Shown here piece by piece: positions 44,675 through 53,423 of a stretch of 64,000 nucleotides of DNA; the stretch's first letter is position 1; every line of letters begins with the position of its first letter. Under the pieces are notes generated by a model. It was given only the letters and a program-made list of their open reading frames with translations. It ran no database searches and had not been told where the DNA came from. The translations under genes and the position numbers were made by a program. Location of the stretch: the NCBI RefSeq assembly GCF_014641595.1, contig NZ_BMIA01000001.1:1736426-1800425 (forward strand), written 5' to 3'. The DNA comes from Dyadobacter endophyticus (GTDB taxonomy: Bacteria > Bacteroidota > Bacteroidia > Cytophagales > Spirosomataceae).

Positions 44675-46180
44675 TTATTTCACCGCCGAAAAATCGAGCT
44701 GCTGGATCAATGCAGGATTTTCGGGTGACAGTGTGAAAAATACACGGATGATCCCCGAAGTGCATTTCAACGTAAATGTGCCTCTCAACTGGTTTTCAGC
44801 CACCATGTCCGTCGAACCGGTAATGGTCCCCGCTTTGGCGAGCAATGCATCCAGCTCCCTGCGGCGGTGCGATACGGAACGGTCCGGGAAGAAATTTTCT
44901 GCAAAGATGCCGCTCTGCTCCGCATTCTGCCACGTTGGGAGGAGTTTTACGAGTTGCTCTTTTCGTTGTTTTAGAATGCTGGAAACGGCTACCGGCAAAG
45001 GTTTCAATCCGGCTAATGCAATGACCGTGTCGAGCACGGCCGTGTTGATCGTCGCCATGCCTGCATACGTGCGATTTGCGTGGGCAATAATTCCGATGCC
45101 ATATTCCGGCAAAATCTGCCACTGGCTGCCGAAACCGGGCAGACCGCCTGTGTGGCCGATACCTGTCCTCCCCTCGCAATCCCTGCTCCATCGCAACCCA
45201 TAACCGTATGCCGAAACCATCGCGCACGGACGCCCACCGGGGTATTTATAGGAAGCGTTCAGGCTATTGAAGTTCCAGGGCATTTGCATTTCGCGCACGT
45301 CGCTGCGCATTACCGGCCCCGTTTCTACTTGGGACGACGGCGGCCAAGCCGATAAATGGAATGCCACATACTTACTGAAATCATCGATGGAAGTGATAAG
45401 TCCGCCCATCGCACCGTAGGTCCCGTCATGTTCCAGTTCCTCTTCCTTCCACACATCGTCTTCGTAGCGATACCCATGTGCCAGCAGGCTTTTGGGAGCC
45501 TCAGTGTATTCCCAAATGGTACTGGTCATGCCCAGCGGTTTAAAAATCACTTCATTAATATATTGCTGATAAGGTTTGCCGGAAACGTTGCTGATGATCT
45601 TCCCCAGCATTGCAAAGCCCAGGTTGGCATATTCATAAGTCACACCCGGTACATTGGAAAAGGAAATGCCCTTCGAAATCAGCGCGATCAGGTCTTCGTC
45701 TTTGGTGTCCAGCTGGCGGTCGCCCCAGGGATTATCCTCCGGAAAGCCGGCCATGTGTGTAAGCAAATGCCGGATCGTGATCGCGGGTGCGTCCGCGGTG
45801 AGCGAGGGCATGCTTTTCAGTTCGGGAATATAGTGGTAAGCCGGATCGTCGAGTTTGAGCTTCCCCTCCTTTCGCAGCGCCAAAATGCCCATCGCCGTTA
45901 CACTTTTCGACATCGAAGCAATGCGGAAAAGCGATTTTGGGCTTGCTTTCGTCGATGTAGCGATCTCGGAAAACCCGTTGGCGCCCGATAGCACCAGTTT
46001 CCCATCCACCACCAGCCCGAAAGCCAGTCCCGGAAAATGGTTTTTCTCCGCATAGTCGCGATAGAGCCGTTCGATAACCGGCAAGGTCGCCCGGATTTTG
46101 TCGAGCCGCTCGGGAGAGGCGGTTTGTGACCAGGTTTGGAGTGCTAGTAAACTTAGGAGTGAGGAAAAAATGGCTCGCAT
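44675..46180 (-). CDS. Serine hydrolase of the class C beta-lactamase fold
   Basis: The 501-residue product has a signal peptide (about 1-19) and the beta-lactamase/DD-peptidase fold. The catalytic SxxK is S89-M-S-K92 (RIASMSKSVTAMG), the YxN motif is in TYEYANLGFAML and the third motif is HTGGLPGF. After about residue 375 there is an extra C-terminal domain (about 375-501) of unknown role. Such proteins act on peptides, esters or peptidoglycan; resistance to beta-lactams cannot be assumed. It is divergent from the MFS gene. Confidence 0.92.
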   Translation of the reverse strand: MRAIFSSLLSLLALQTWSQTASPERLDKIRATLPVIERLYRDYAEKNHFPGLAFGLVVDGKLVLSGANGFSEIATSTKASPKSLFRIASMSKSVTAMGILALRKEGKLKLDDPAYHYIPELKSMPSLTADAPAITIRHLLTHMAGFPEDNPWGDRQLDTKDEDLIALISKGISFSNVPGVTYEYANLGFAMLGKIISNVSGKPYQQYINEVIFKPLGMTSTIWEYTEAPKSLLAHGYRYEDDVWKEEELEHDGTYGAMGGLITSIDDFSKYVAFHLSAWPPSSQVETGPVMRSDVREMQMPWNFNSLNASYKYPGGRPCAMVSAYGYGLRWSRDCEGRTGIGHTGGLPGFGSQWQILPEYGIGIIAHANRTYAGMATINTAVLDTVIALAGLKPLPVAVSSILKQRKEQLVKLLPTWQNAEQSGIFAENFFPDRSVSHRRRELDALLAKAGTITGSTDMVAENQLRGTFTLKCTSGIIRVFFTLSPENPALIQQLDFSAVK

Positions 46181-46484
46181 CGGGCAGGGGTTAGGTGATC
46201 TGTGAAGTTAAAAAACAGCGACCGTTTTGCCTACTATTTCGATTACAACCAACCAATCACGCGCAGTTCAATCTCTAAAATGCAACAATTCTTGGTTTTG
46301 TACAACACATACTTTTTAATTTAATTTAAAAAATACAATTTCTATGAATCAAATAAGTGCCAGATGCGTTAATTTTGCATTAGATAAGAATCAGCAACTG
46401 CTCATAATGCAATTTTCGAAGCACTTGTCATTGAATCAAAGAAATTAAAAAAATTATATTAGAGATATACAAATCACACCACTC
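46181..46484. other. Divergent intergenic region
   Basis: The stretch between the serine hydrolase and MFS genes is AT-rich, above all at 46300-46340 and 46440-46470. It contains one exact -7 element (46370-46377). I see no gene, hairpin or repeat that stands out. Confidence 0.4.
46370..46377 (+). promoter_or_regulatory. Bacteroidota -7 element, possibly of the MFS gene
   Basis: TAATTTTG matches TAnnTTTG. It lies 107 bases before the MFS start, so the leader would be long; no clear -33 element is seen. Confidence 0.35.
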
Positions 46485-47648
46485 ATGAACTATTCAATAT
46501 TCGCTCCTTCCGATTCCAGACGATATCTAAGATGGGCCGTCGCGGCCTTCTTCTTCGTGCAAGGCCTCAGCTTCGCTGCCTGGGCAAGCCGGATCCCCGA
46601 CATTAAGAACATGCTTCACCTGACAGAAGGCGGGCTTGGAACCGTACTTCTCGCACTTCCTCTTGGCCTGATGGCCAGCCTGCCGATCTCCGGCTGGATG
46701 GTAACACATTACGGCAGCAAGAAAATGGTGCTCATCGGTGCCGTTTTGTATGCTATCACCCTGACATTCATTGGCTTTGTGACCCGGACCGAGCAGCTCG
46801 TCATTGCGTTGTTCGCATTCGGGCTGTGGGGTAACCTTACCAACATCGCGGTGAACACCCAGGCTGTGGCCGTAGAACAAGTCTATGGAAAATCCATTAT
46901 GGCTTCATTTCACGGTTTGTGGAGCCTTGCGGGCTTCGTGAGCGCGATGATCGGTTCGTTGTTCATTTCGGTCCACATCCCGCCTCATGTGCATTTTCTG
47001 GTTATCGCCGTATTCGCATTTGCCATCATTTTCACGGCCTACAAGCATACGATGCCCGACACTGAAAAAGAGGCTGGCGAAGAGCAACCTATGTTCGTCA
47101 AACCCGACCGCGATTTGCTCACACTTGGCCTGATCGGCTTCTGTGCGATGGTCTGCGAAGGTGCGATGTTCGATTGGAGCGGCGTCTATTTCCAGGAGGC
47201 CGTTCACGTGCCTGCTTCTATGACGACGCTCGGTTATGTGGCATTTATGGGTACCATGACGGGCGGACGTTTCGCCGGTGACTGGCTTGCCAATCGCCTC
47301 GGACGCCGCAAAATGCTACAATTAAGTGGCTTGCTAATGGGTACGGGGCTGGCGATCTCGGTGGCATTCCCCTACCTGGTCCCTGCAACGATCGGTTTTC
47401 TGCTGGTAGGTTTCGGTGTATCATCGGTTGTTCCGCTCGTTTACAGCGCAACCGGTAAATCCAAAACAATGTCGGCGGGAATGGCGCTTGCTGCGGTTTC
47501 TTCCATCAGCTTCATCGGCTTCCTGATCGGCCCGCCGTTGATCGGTATCGTGGCGCAATTCGCCAACCTCCGCTGGTCGTTCGCGATCGTGGGTGTGCTG
47601 GCGACGTTGACGGCCTACTTGTCAACCAAAGCCCGTTTGATCGACTAA
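46485..47648 (+). CDS. MFS transporter, YbjJ-like
   Basis: The 387-residue protein has 12 membrane segments and MFS marks: WASRIPDIKNMLHLTEGGLG after TM1, the loop 2-3 region MVTHYGSKKMVLIG, and the halfway repeat FAGDWLANRLGRRKMLQ. The phrase GLWGNLTNIAVNTQAVAVE and the central MFDWSGVYFQ are like the YbjJ group. Substrate unknown. It is a single gene, with a terminator before the hydrolase gene. Confidence 0.9.
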   Translation: MNYSIFAPSDSRRYLRWAVAAFFFVQGLSFAAWASRIPDIKNMLHLTEGGLGTVLLALPLGLMASLPISGWMVTHYGSKKMVLIGAVLYAITLTFIGFVTRTEQLVIALFAFGLWGNLTNIAVNTQAVAVEQVYGKSIMASFHGLWSLAGFVSAMIGSLFISVHIPPHVHFLVIAVFAFAIIFTAYKHTMPDTEKEAGEEQPMFVKPDRDLLTLGLIGFCAMVCEGAMFDWSGVYFQEAVHVPASMTTLGYVAFMGTMTGGRFAGDWLANRLGRRKMLQLSGLLMGTGLAISVAFPYLVPATIGFLLVGFGVSSVVPLVYSATGKSKTMSAGMALAAVSSISFIGFLIGPPLIGIVAQFANLRWSFAIVGVLATLTAYLSTKARLID

Positions 47649-47676
47649 GGTATATTGGTATATATTTTTCCATGCA

Positions 47677-47708
47677 AAAAGAGGATAGCGGCGACGTTAT
47701 CCTCTTTT
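47677..47708 (+). terminator. Rho-independent terminator
   Basis: AAAAGAGGATA (47677-47687) and TATCCTCTTTT (47698-47708) form an 11-bp stem ending in T. It lies 28 bases after the MFS stop, ahead of the hydrolase gene at 47730. Confidence 0.88.
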
Positions 47709-47729
47709 CGTTTTTAAAGCGCTTAACCT

Positions 47730-48734
47730 ATGAGAAAACTTAGCCTGGGCATTGGCCTGCTCTTCCTTTCATTTACCGCCGTGCAGGCGCAAAACGACTC
47801 GCTTCGGCCCCTGGATATGAACCTGGAAGCATATACCTATCCATTTCCCGTCGACTATCTGGAATTTGAATCGCAGGGCGAAAAGCTCCGCATGGCGTAC
47901 ATGGATGTGCGCCCTACACGTGCGAACGGGCACGCGGTCGTGCTCCTGCACGGGAAGAATTTCAATGGCGCATACTGGGAAGAAACTGCCAGAGCACTTG
48001 CAAATAAAGGCTTTCGCGTGATCATTCCCGATCAGATCGGTTTTGGAAAATCGACCAAGCCGCTGCATTTCCAGTACTCATTCCACGAGCTGGCAGCTAA
48101 CACTAAAAAGATCCTCGACAAATTAAGCATCACCAAGGTCGCCATTCTGGGGCATTCAATGGGCGGGATGCTGGCTACCCGTTTCACATTAATGTATCCG
48201 GAAGCAGTTGAGAAATTCATCCTCGAAAACCCGATCGGCCTTGAAGATTATAAGGTGAAAGTGCCATTCCAGCCGGTGGATAAATGGTATATGAGCGAAC
48301 TGAAAAGCGATTTCAATTCCATTAAAAACTACCAGTTAAACAGCTACTACGATGGCAAGTGGAAGGATGCCTACACCAAATGGGCAAATCTTCTGGCAGG
48401 CTGGACGCTCGGCAAAGACTACCCGAGAGTGGCCTGGAACAGCGCATTGACGTACGATATGATCTACACACAACCTGTTTGCTACGAATTCGGGCAGATT
48501 AAGGCTCCTACGCTCCTCATTATCGGCCAACGCGACCGAAGCGCCGTCGGGAAAAACCTGGCGCCTGAGCACGAGCGAAAAACGCTTGGGAATTATCCGG
48601 AACTTGGCAGACAAACCAAGGCAAAAATTGCCAATAGCGAGCTTGTGGAGCTGGACAATATCGGCCACTTGCCCCATATCGAGGATTTCACCAGCTTTAT
48701 CAGCCCGCTAATACGATTTCTGGAAAAGAAATAG
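47730..48734 (+). CDS. Secreted alpha/beta hydrolase
   Basis: The 334-residue product has a signal peptide (MRKLSLGIGLLFLSFTAVQA) and the alpha/beta hydrolase fold: VVLLHGKNFNGAYWEE (oxyanion HG), the nucleophile Ser in ILGHSMGGMLATR, and late Asp (LLIIGQRDRSA) and His (LDNIGHLPHIEDF). It would cleave an ester or similar bond in the periplasm; the substrate is not known. A terminator lies on both sides, so it is a single gene. Confidence 0.92.
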   Translation: MRKLSLGIGLLFLSFTAVQAQNDSLRPLDMNLEAYTYPFPVDYLEFESQGEKLRMAYMDVRPTRANGHAVVLLHGKNFNGAYWEETARALANKGFRVIIPDQIGFGKSTKPLHFQYSFHELAANTKKILDKLSITKVAILGHSMGGMLATRFTLMYPEAVEKFILENPIGLEDYKVKVPFQPVDKWYMSELKSDFNSIKNYQLNSYYDGKWKDAYTKWANLLAGWTLGKDYPRVAWNSALTYDMIYTQPVCYEFGQIKAPTLLIIGQRDRSAVGKNLAPEHERKTLGNYPELGRQTKAKIANSELVELDNIGHLPHIEDFTSFISPLIRFLEKK

Positions 48735-48781
48735 CGTTAATTTACATTTATAACATATGCTAAATTTATAAATATAAATCA

Positions 48782-48822
48782 AAAAAATACCGCACAGATC
48801 CTGATCATGTGCGGTATTTTTT
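48782..48822. terminator. Bidirectional terminator
   Basis: AAAAAATACCGCACA and its exact complement TGTGCGGTATTTTTT form a 15-bp stem (48782-48796 with 48808-48822). It lies between the convergent hydrolase and sugar isomerase genes. Confidence 0.92.
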
Positions 48823-48886
48823 GAGCGGTACTGATATCGTTTTTTATACCATACCTACATCAAACCGCTTCTGCAAGAATGCATTC

Positions 48887-49807
48887 TCAGCCCAAAAACT
48901 GATTCACGTAGTTACGGCTGGTAAGAATAGCGCTCTTCACATCGGTAATGTTTCCTTCGTAAGCTTTATCTTCTACTTCAATTACAACCGGGCCGCGATA
49001 GCGTACGTCTGTCAATGCAGCGAAGAAACCGCGCCAGTTCACGTCTCCGAGTCCGGGGAGCTTGGGAGAATGGTATTCCAGTGGATTAGCCAGAATACCC
49101 ACATTATTCAATTTATTTTTATAAACTTTCGCATCTTTCAAATGCACGTGGTGTAACCTTGATTTATAATTATAAATTGGCAGTAATTCGTCCATCATCT
49201 GCCAGATCATATGCGACGGATCGTAGTTTAATCCGAACAACGGGTTGGGAATCATTTCAAACATCCTGTCCCACACAGCAGGACTGATCGCAAGGTTCTT
49301 CCCTCCCGGCCATTCGTCGTCGGTGAAGAACATCGGGCAGTTTTCGATACCTATTTTTACATTGTTTTCCTCGGCTACTTTCACAATCGCGGGCCATACA
49401 TCGGCAAAGCGGGCCAGGTTATCCTTAATGCTTTTGGAAGGGTCGCGCCCGATGAAAGTGGTCACCACCGGAATACCGAGCTTCGCCGCCCCGCGGATTA
49501 CCTGTTTAATGTGTTCTATATAATATTCGGAGCGATTCGGATCGGGATCGAGAGGGTTCGGATAGTAGCCCAGCGCCGAAATGAAGACCCCTGCTTCACT
49601 CAGGGTATGCCTGATGGACGCCACTTTCTGGTCGGTGAGGTTGCTCACGTCGATGTGGGTCACGCCCGCATACCGGCGGCTGTCGGCATTATCGGCCGGC
49701 CAGCACATCATTTCCACACACGAAAAGCCATTGTTCCCGGCAAATTGAACGACATGTTCGAAGCCAAAATCGGCCAGAATTGCACTATTAAAACCTAATT
49801 TGAGCAT
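48887..49807 (-). CDS. Sugar phosphate isomerase/epimerase-like TIM barrel
   Basis: The 306-residue protein is of the AP endonuclease 2/xylose isomerase-like TIM barrel family. Visible are the early GFNSAILADFGFEHVVQFA, the barrel strand VKIGIENCPMFF (metal Glu), FGLNYDPSHMIWQ (metal Asp and His) and HHVHLKDAKV, with a late PVVIEVEDKAYEG (second Glu). Such enzymes act on sugars or cyclitols using a divalent metal. There is no signal peptide, so it acts in the cytoplasm. The substrate is unknown and it stands alone. Confidence 0.9.
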   Translation of the reverse strand: MLKLGFNSAILADFGFEHVVQFAGNNGFSCVEMMCWPADNADSRRYAGVTHIDVSNLTDQKVASIRHTLSEAGVFISALGYYPNPLDPDPNRSEYYIEHIKQVIRGAAKLGIPVVTTFIGRDPSKSIKDNLARFADVWPAIVKVAEENNVKIGIENCPMFFTDDEWPGGKNLAISPAVWDRMFEMIPNPLFGLNYDPSHMIWQMMDELLPIYNYKSRLHHVHLKDAKVYKNKLNNVGILANPLEYHSPKLPGLGDVNWRGFFAALTDVRYRGPVVIEVEDKAYEGNITDVKSAILTSRNYVNQFLG

Positions 49808-49999
49808 AAGGATTTAGTTTTTTGGCAAACATCCGCAAAAAACGAGCGGGTTTCAAGGATTAGCGGAAATTCCCATCCAAAATTTCAGAGGCTTCATCAA
49901 CACAGGGCACCATTGGTAAATATCGCCCCCTATGAAATCCTCCGAATTTTAGTAATATTGATCCGACAAAAACTGTGGAACTTAACACTTTATACACTT

Positions 50000-50680
50000 A
50001 TGGCAGACTCTGAACCGGGTATTGGTAAAAAGATACTTAGCTTTTTTATCAACGATGCCGACGCAACACCTCAAAAGCCGACCGCCACGGGCCCCGCTCC
50101 CGAACCGTCCAAACCTGCTTCCGCGCCCGCTACGGTGACAAATGCCGCGGGAGCCGGCCAGATTGATAAGAAATTCGTGGAGCATTTTGTTAATCTCCTC
50201 GAAAAAGCGAACCTGCCCGGCCCTGATTATTTCGAATACAAGCAGGCGCTACAAGGTATGGAAGGGCTTGGTTTGGGCGAGGAAAAACAGTTTCAGGCAG
50301 CCTGGGCGAGTTTCAAAGTCATGGGTGGCGCAAAAGATACCACCGTTCTCAAAACTTCCGCCGATCAGTACCTTGGAATTCTGAGCAAAGACCGCGATTC
50401 GTTCCTGAAAGATGTCGAAAAGGCAATCAAAGAACGGGTGGGCGCTTTGCAGGAAGAACACAAAAAGTTGGAAGAAACTAATGCCGCTTATGCGCAGCAA
50501 ATCATTGATTTGCAGAAGAAAATCGACGATAACAAGAACCGGCTGGGGCAGATCTCCGGCGAGGTCTCGGAACAAACCGCCAAGATTAATACCAATAAGG
50601 ACAGCTTTGAGGTCACTTACGTGAGCTTTGTGGACCAGATTCAATCTGATCTGGCTAAAATCAATCAATATCTTCAATAA
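50000..50680 (+). CDS. Soluble coiled-coil protein, first gene of the ASKHA module
   Basis: From ATG 50000 the product has 226 residues; the frame is open for 29 more codons, but that end is hydrophobic and irregular and lies right after the previous intergenic region. After a short helix (GIGKKILSFFIND) comes a P/A-rich linker (about 22-55), a helical domain (about 56-125; KKFVEHFVNLLEKANLPGPD) and a long coiled coil (about 150-226; ALQEEHKKLEETNAAYAQQI). No signal or membrane segment. I do not recognise a named family. It is 19 bases before a membrane coiled-coil gene and probably forms a complex with it. Confidence 0.78.
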   Translation: MADSEPGIGKKILSFFINDADATPQKPTATGPAPEPSKPASAPATVTNAAGAGQIDKKFVEHFVNLLEKANLPGPDYFEYKQALQGMEGLGLGEEKQFQAAWASFKVMGGAKDTTVLKTSADQYLGILSKDRDSFLKDVEKAIKERVGALQEEHKKLEETNAAYAQQIIDLQKKIDDNKNRLGQISGEVSEQTAKINTNKDSFEVTYVSFVDQIQSDLAKINQYLQ

Positions 50681-50699
50681 ACCTGACAACTAAATCACA

Positions 50700-51713
50700 A
50701 TGGCAACACCAGATTTCACCCAGATCGGCGGCTCACAGGAGGATAACTCCAAGAAATCCTATTGGAGCCGACCGGAAGGCATTACCTCCCTCCTTTTTAT
50801 GGGAGGCGTAGGCGCCATAGTTCTCTATTTCTGGAACAAAATAGCCGCTTTCCTGATCGAGGTAACCCAGAATACGCTATACCTCGGCTTCCTGATGGCC
50901 GTGCTCGCGCTGGTAATATTTCTCCTGACGAGCAAAGATGTTCGCACGGCGGCATTCTTCCTCTTTAAATCGCTGATGCGCAGCATTACCGGCCTCATTA
51001 TCAAGCTCGACCCTATCGCGATCATGAAGATTTACGTCGACGACTTAAAGGAAAAACGCGAGAAAATGCAAGGGCAGATCAATACGCTGGCGGGCCAGTT
51101 GGTGAAGCTGAACAAGAATATTAATGAGAACAACGAGCGCATTAAGCAGAAATTTGCAGAAGCCAACAAGGCGAGCACCATGCTGGATCGCCCTGGTATG
51201 AAGGAAACCGCATCGCTCGCTACCATCGAAGGAGCCGGTTTGCAGGAAATGAACGAGAAGCTTCTCCCCTTGCAGCGAAACATGAAGACCGTGCTCGAAT
51301 TTATGGAAAAAGTAAACAAGAGTGCAGATTACATTATTAAAGAAACCGAGATAAAGGTTAAACTAAAAGAAGCAGAATATAGAATTGTAAAGGAAAGCTC
51401 CAATGCATTGCGTACCGCTATCAGCATTTTCAAGGGTAACCCCGACAAGAAGTTCTACTTTGACGAGTCGATGGAGTACATTCAGGACGATATGAGTCAG
51501 AAGCTTGGAGAGATGAAACGTGCAATGGATTTGTCGCTCGACTTTATCAATGGCGTGGATGTGCAGAATGGTTTGCTATCCGACAAAGGCCAGGCGATGC
51601 TGGAAGCTTACAATTCGGGTCAATTCAGACTGATCCAGCTGGATTCGCCACAACCCGCCACCCGCTCGATAGATACCCCGAAAGATTCGAGCTACAAGGG
51701 CTTGCTGGATTGA
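50700..51713 (+). CDS. Two-TM coiled-coil membrane protein of the ASKHA module
   Basis: The 337-residue product has two membrane segments (about 29-45 and 59-77) near the N-terminus and then a long cytoplasmic helical part with coiled coils (about 112-160, EKREKMQGQINTLAGQLVKL; and about 195-250, NMKTVLEFMEKVNK and TEIKVKLKEAEYRI). This layout recalls PspA-like scaffold proteins tied to the membrane, but there is no clear family match. It lies between the soluble coiled-coil gene and the Ppx/GppA-like gene, 53 bases before the latter. Role unknown. Confidence 0.78.
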   Translation: MATPDFTQIGGSQEDNSKKSYWSRPEGITSLLFMGGVGAIVLYFWNKIAAFLIEVTQNTLYLGFLMAVLALVIFLLTSKDVRTAAFFLFKSLMRSITGLIIKLDPIAIMKIYVDDLKEKREKMQGQINTLAGQLVKLNKNINENNERIKQKFAEANKASTMLDRPGMKETASLATIEGAGLQEMNEKLLPLQRNMKTVLEFMEKVNKSADYIIKETEIKVKLKEAEYRIVKESSNALRTAISIFKGNPDKKFYFDESMEYIQDDMSQKLGEMKRAMDLSLDFINGVDVQNGLLSDKGQAMLEAYNSGQFRLIQLDSPQPATRSIDTPKDSSYKGLLD

Positions 51714-51766
51714 TAATTCTTCATTTATTCGCTTCATATTTTTCATTTCACAGACCATAACTACAC

Positions 51767-52789
51767 ATGAAAAGACTAACAGTTGCCGGCCGGTTGATCA
51801 TCACCGTCCTGATTTTGGGAGCCATATTTGTTGGGTATAAATACCTGGGCGGGAAAAAAGCCCTGAATCAAATGGCCGAGGACCAGGCACAGACCCCTCA
51901 GACCGAAGCGACTACAGGCGAGGCTGAGAGCACCGCATCTGATCCGGGCACCTCATCGAACAGCGAAGCCACTACGTCGGCTACGAGTGCATTCACGTAC
52001 ACGCCACCCGCGCCCGTTGACGGGAAATTGAAAGGTGTGGTAGAACTTGGCGCCAGCGGTTTCAACTCATTTATCATTACCGTTGATAAGAACAAACGTT
52101 GGAAACTCGAAAAATCGGAGTTTGGAAATAGCCTTGTGACCGAGAATATGGCTACTGACGAAGATGTTCGCATTGGTTTGAAAAAGTATATCGGTACTAT
52201 GCTCGACTATGGCGTGGGCAGCAAAGACATCCATTTCGTGGTAAGCTCAGGCGCTGCGAAGGCCGAGGTTACAACCAAGATTACCCGTGTATTGAAGTCA
52301 CTTGGCTATGTAGTAAACCAGGTAACGGCAGAGCAGGAAGGCCAGCTGGCGTTGAAGTCGGTACTTCCAACCGAATACGCCGACAAGGCATTTGTAGTGG
52401 ACATTGGCTCAGGCAACACTAAAATCTCCTGGATCAACGGCGGAAAAATCTCCGCTCTCGAATCATACGGAGCGAAGTACTTCCAGGACGGTACCGACGA
52501 TTCGAAAGTATACCAGGAAGTGAGCGCCAAGGCAAAGCAAATTCCTGCCAACCTCCGCAACACCTGTTTCATTATCGGCGGAGTACCTTTCGAAATGGCA
52601 AAGGAAGTACGCAAGGGCAAGGAACGCTACACCACATTAAGCGCGCCCCTGGCCTATTCAAAATTGACAAATGCCAAATCCAAAGCAGGAGTTAACATCT
52701 ATAAAGCCGTAACCGACGCAACCGGCTGCCAGCAATTCGTATTCGACTGGGACGCTAATTTCACGATCGGGTTTTTATTGGGGCTGTAA
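51767..52789 (+). CDS. Membrane-anchored Ppx/GppA-like (ASKHA) protein
   Basis: The 340-residue product has a basic N-terminus and one membrane segment (about 8-27), then a low-complexity linker rich in T, E, S and A (about 38-80), then a domain (about 88-340) with the order of Ppx/GppA phosphatases: ELGASGFNSFII (first phosphate loop, 93-104), SSGAAKAEVTTKI, TAEQEGQLA (187-195, like the Ppx SGEEEA segment) and VVDIGSGNTKISW (second phosphate loop, 210-222). By the positive-inside rule the domain faces the periplasm, where ATP is scarce. Function unknown. Confidence 0.8.
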   Translation: MKRLTVAGRLIITVLILGAIFVGYKYLGGKKALNQMAEDQAQTPQTEATTGEAESTASDPGTSSNSEATTSATSAFTYTPPAPVDGKLKGVVELGASGFNSFIITVDKNKRWKLEKSEFGNSLVTENMATDEDVRIGLKKYIGTMLDYGVGSKDIHFVVSSGAAKAEVTTKITRVLKSLGYVVNQVTAEQEGQLALKSVLPTEYADKAFVVDIGSGNTKISWINGGKISALESYGAKYFQDGTDDSKVYQEVSAKAKQIPANLRNTCFIIGGVPFEMAKEVRKGKERYTTLSAPLAYSKLTNAKSKAGVNIYKAVTDATGCQQFVFDWDANFTIGFLLGL

Positions 52790-52917
52790 AATTTAGAAAG
52801 AGAGGAATGGGAGGAAAGGGAGGATGGAGGAAAGGGAGTAAGTAATATTCCCTAGATCTTTCTCCCTTTCTAAATTTCCTTCCTCCCCTTCCTCCCCTTC
52901 CTCCTTTCCTCCCTTTC
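52789..52917. repeat. Purine tract facing a pyrimidine tract, with inverted arms
   Basis: The first half (52795-52838) is purine except for two T; the second (52857-52917) is pyrimidine except for three A. The ends AAATTTAGAAAG (52789-52800) and CTTTCTAAATTT (52866-52877) are perfect 12-base inverted repeats. The G-rich run has several GGG/GG clusters. The tract fills the gap between the ASKHA gene and the multi-TM gene and could fold as a large hairpin, or as triplex or quadruplex DNA. Confidence 0.75.
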
Positions 52918-52922
52918 ACAAC

Positions 52923-53423
52923 ATGACACTATCACAATTCTTCGCCTCCATTTCAACTAATCCCTGGCCTGCGGTAGTTTACTTTTTGATATTACCATTT
53001 ACGGCGTGGGTGGTTGGGACGGCGGCGGATGGAAGCCGGGATATAAAATTCTGGAGTATCATTTATGCCATCCTGGTTTACGCAGTTTGCATTCCGGGCA
53101 TCTTCGCGGTTACGCTCAACATTTACCTCTTTCTGTTCGAACGCCAGAGCATCTGGCAAGCCAACATCGTTTTGCAGTATTTGCCTGTCATTTCGATGGC
53201 GATTACGCTGATGTTGATCAAAAGTAAGATTCCTTTCTCCCTGATACCCGGTTTTGGGAAAATTTCAGGATTTCTTACCTTAATTGCCGCGCTCATCGGC
53301 GTGATGTGGTTTTTCGACAGAATCCACTTAGTAGCATTCACTTACGTTCCATTTTCGGTCATTTTAATCGGTTTTGTACTCACTTTGCTAGCCATAAGGT
53401 TTGCATGGAGCAAATTGTTCTGA
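52923..53423 (+). CDS. Multi-TM membrane protein, function unknown
   Basis: The 166-residue product is almost all membrane: about five segments (near 15-33, 43-70, 82-100, 110-130 and 138-160). There is a short N-terminal amphipathic start (MTLSQFFASISTNPW). No family recognised. It follows the ASKHA gene after a 133-base purine/pyrimidine tract, and its last 19 bases overlap the nuclease-like gene, which links the envelope module to the DNA-modification cassette. Confidence 0.75.
   Translation: MTLSQFFASISTNPWPAVVYFLILPFTAWVVGTAADGSRDIKFWSIIYAILVYAVCIPGIFAVTLNIYLFLFERQSIWQANIVLQYLPVISMAITLMLIKSKIPFSLIPGFGKISGFLTLIAALIGVMWFFDRIHLVAFTYVPFSVILIGFVLTLLAIRFAWSKLF

Noticed and set aside
44598..44765. 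Extended N-terminus of the Asp-rich outer-membrane protein
   Set aside because: The extra 56 residues contain no signal peptide and overlap the end of the serine hydrolase gene; ATG 44597 begins a clean signal peptide.
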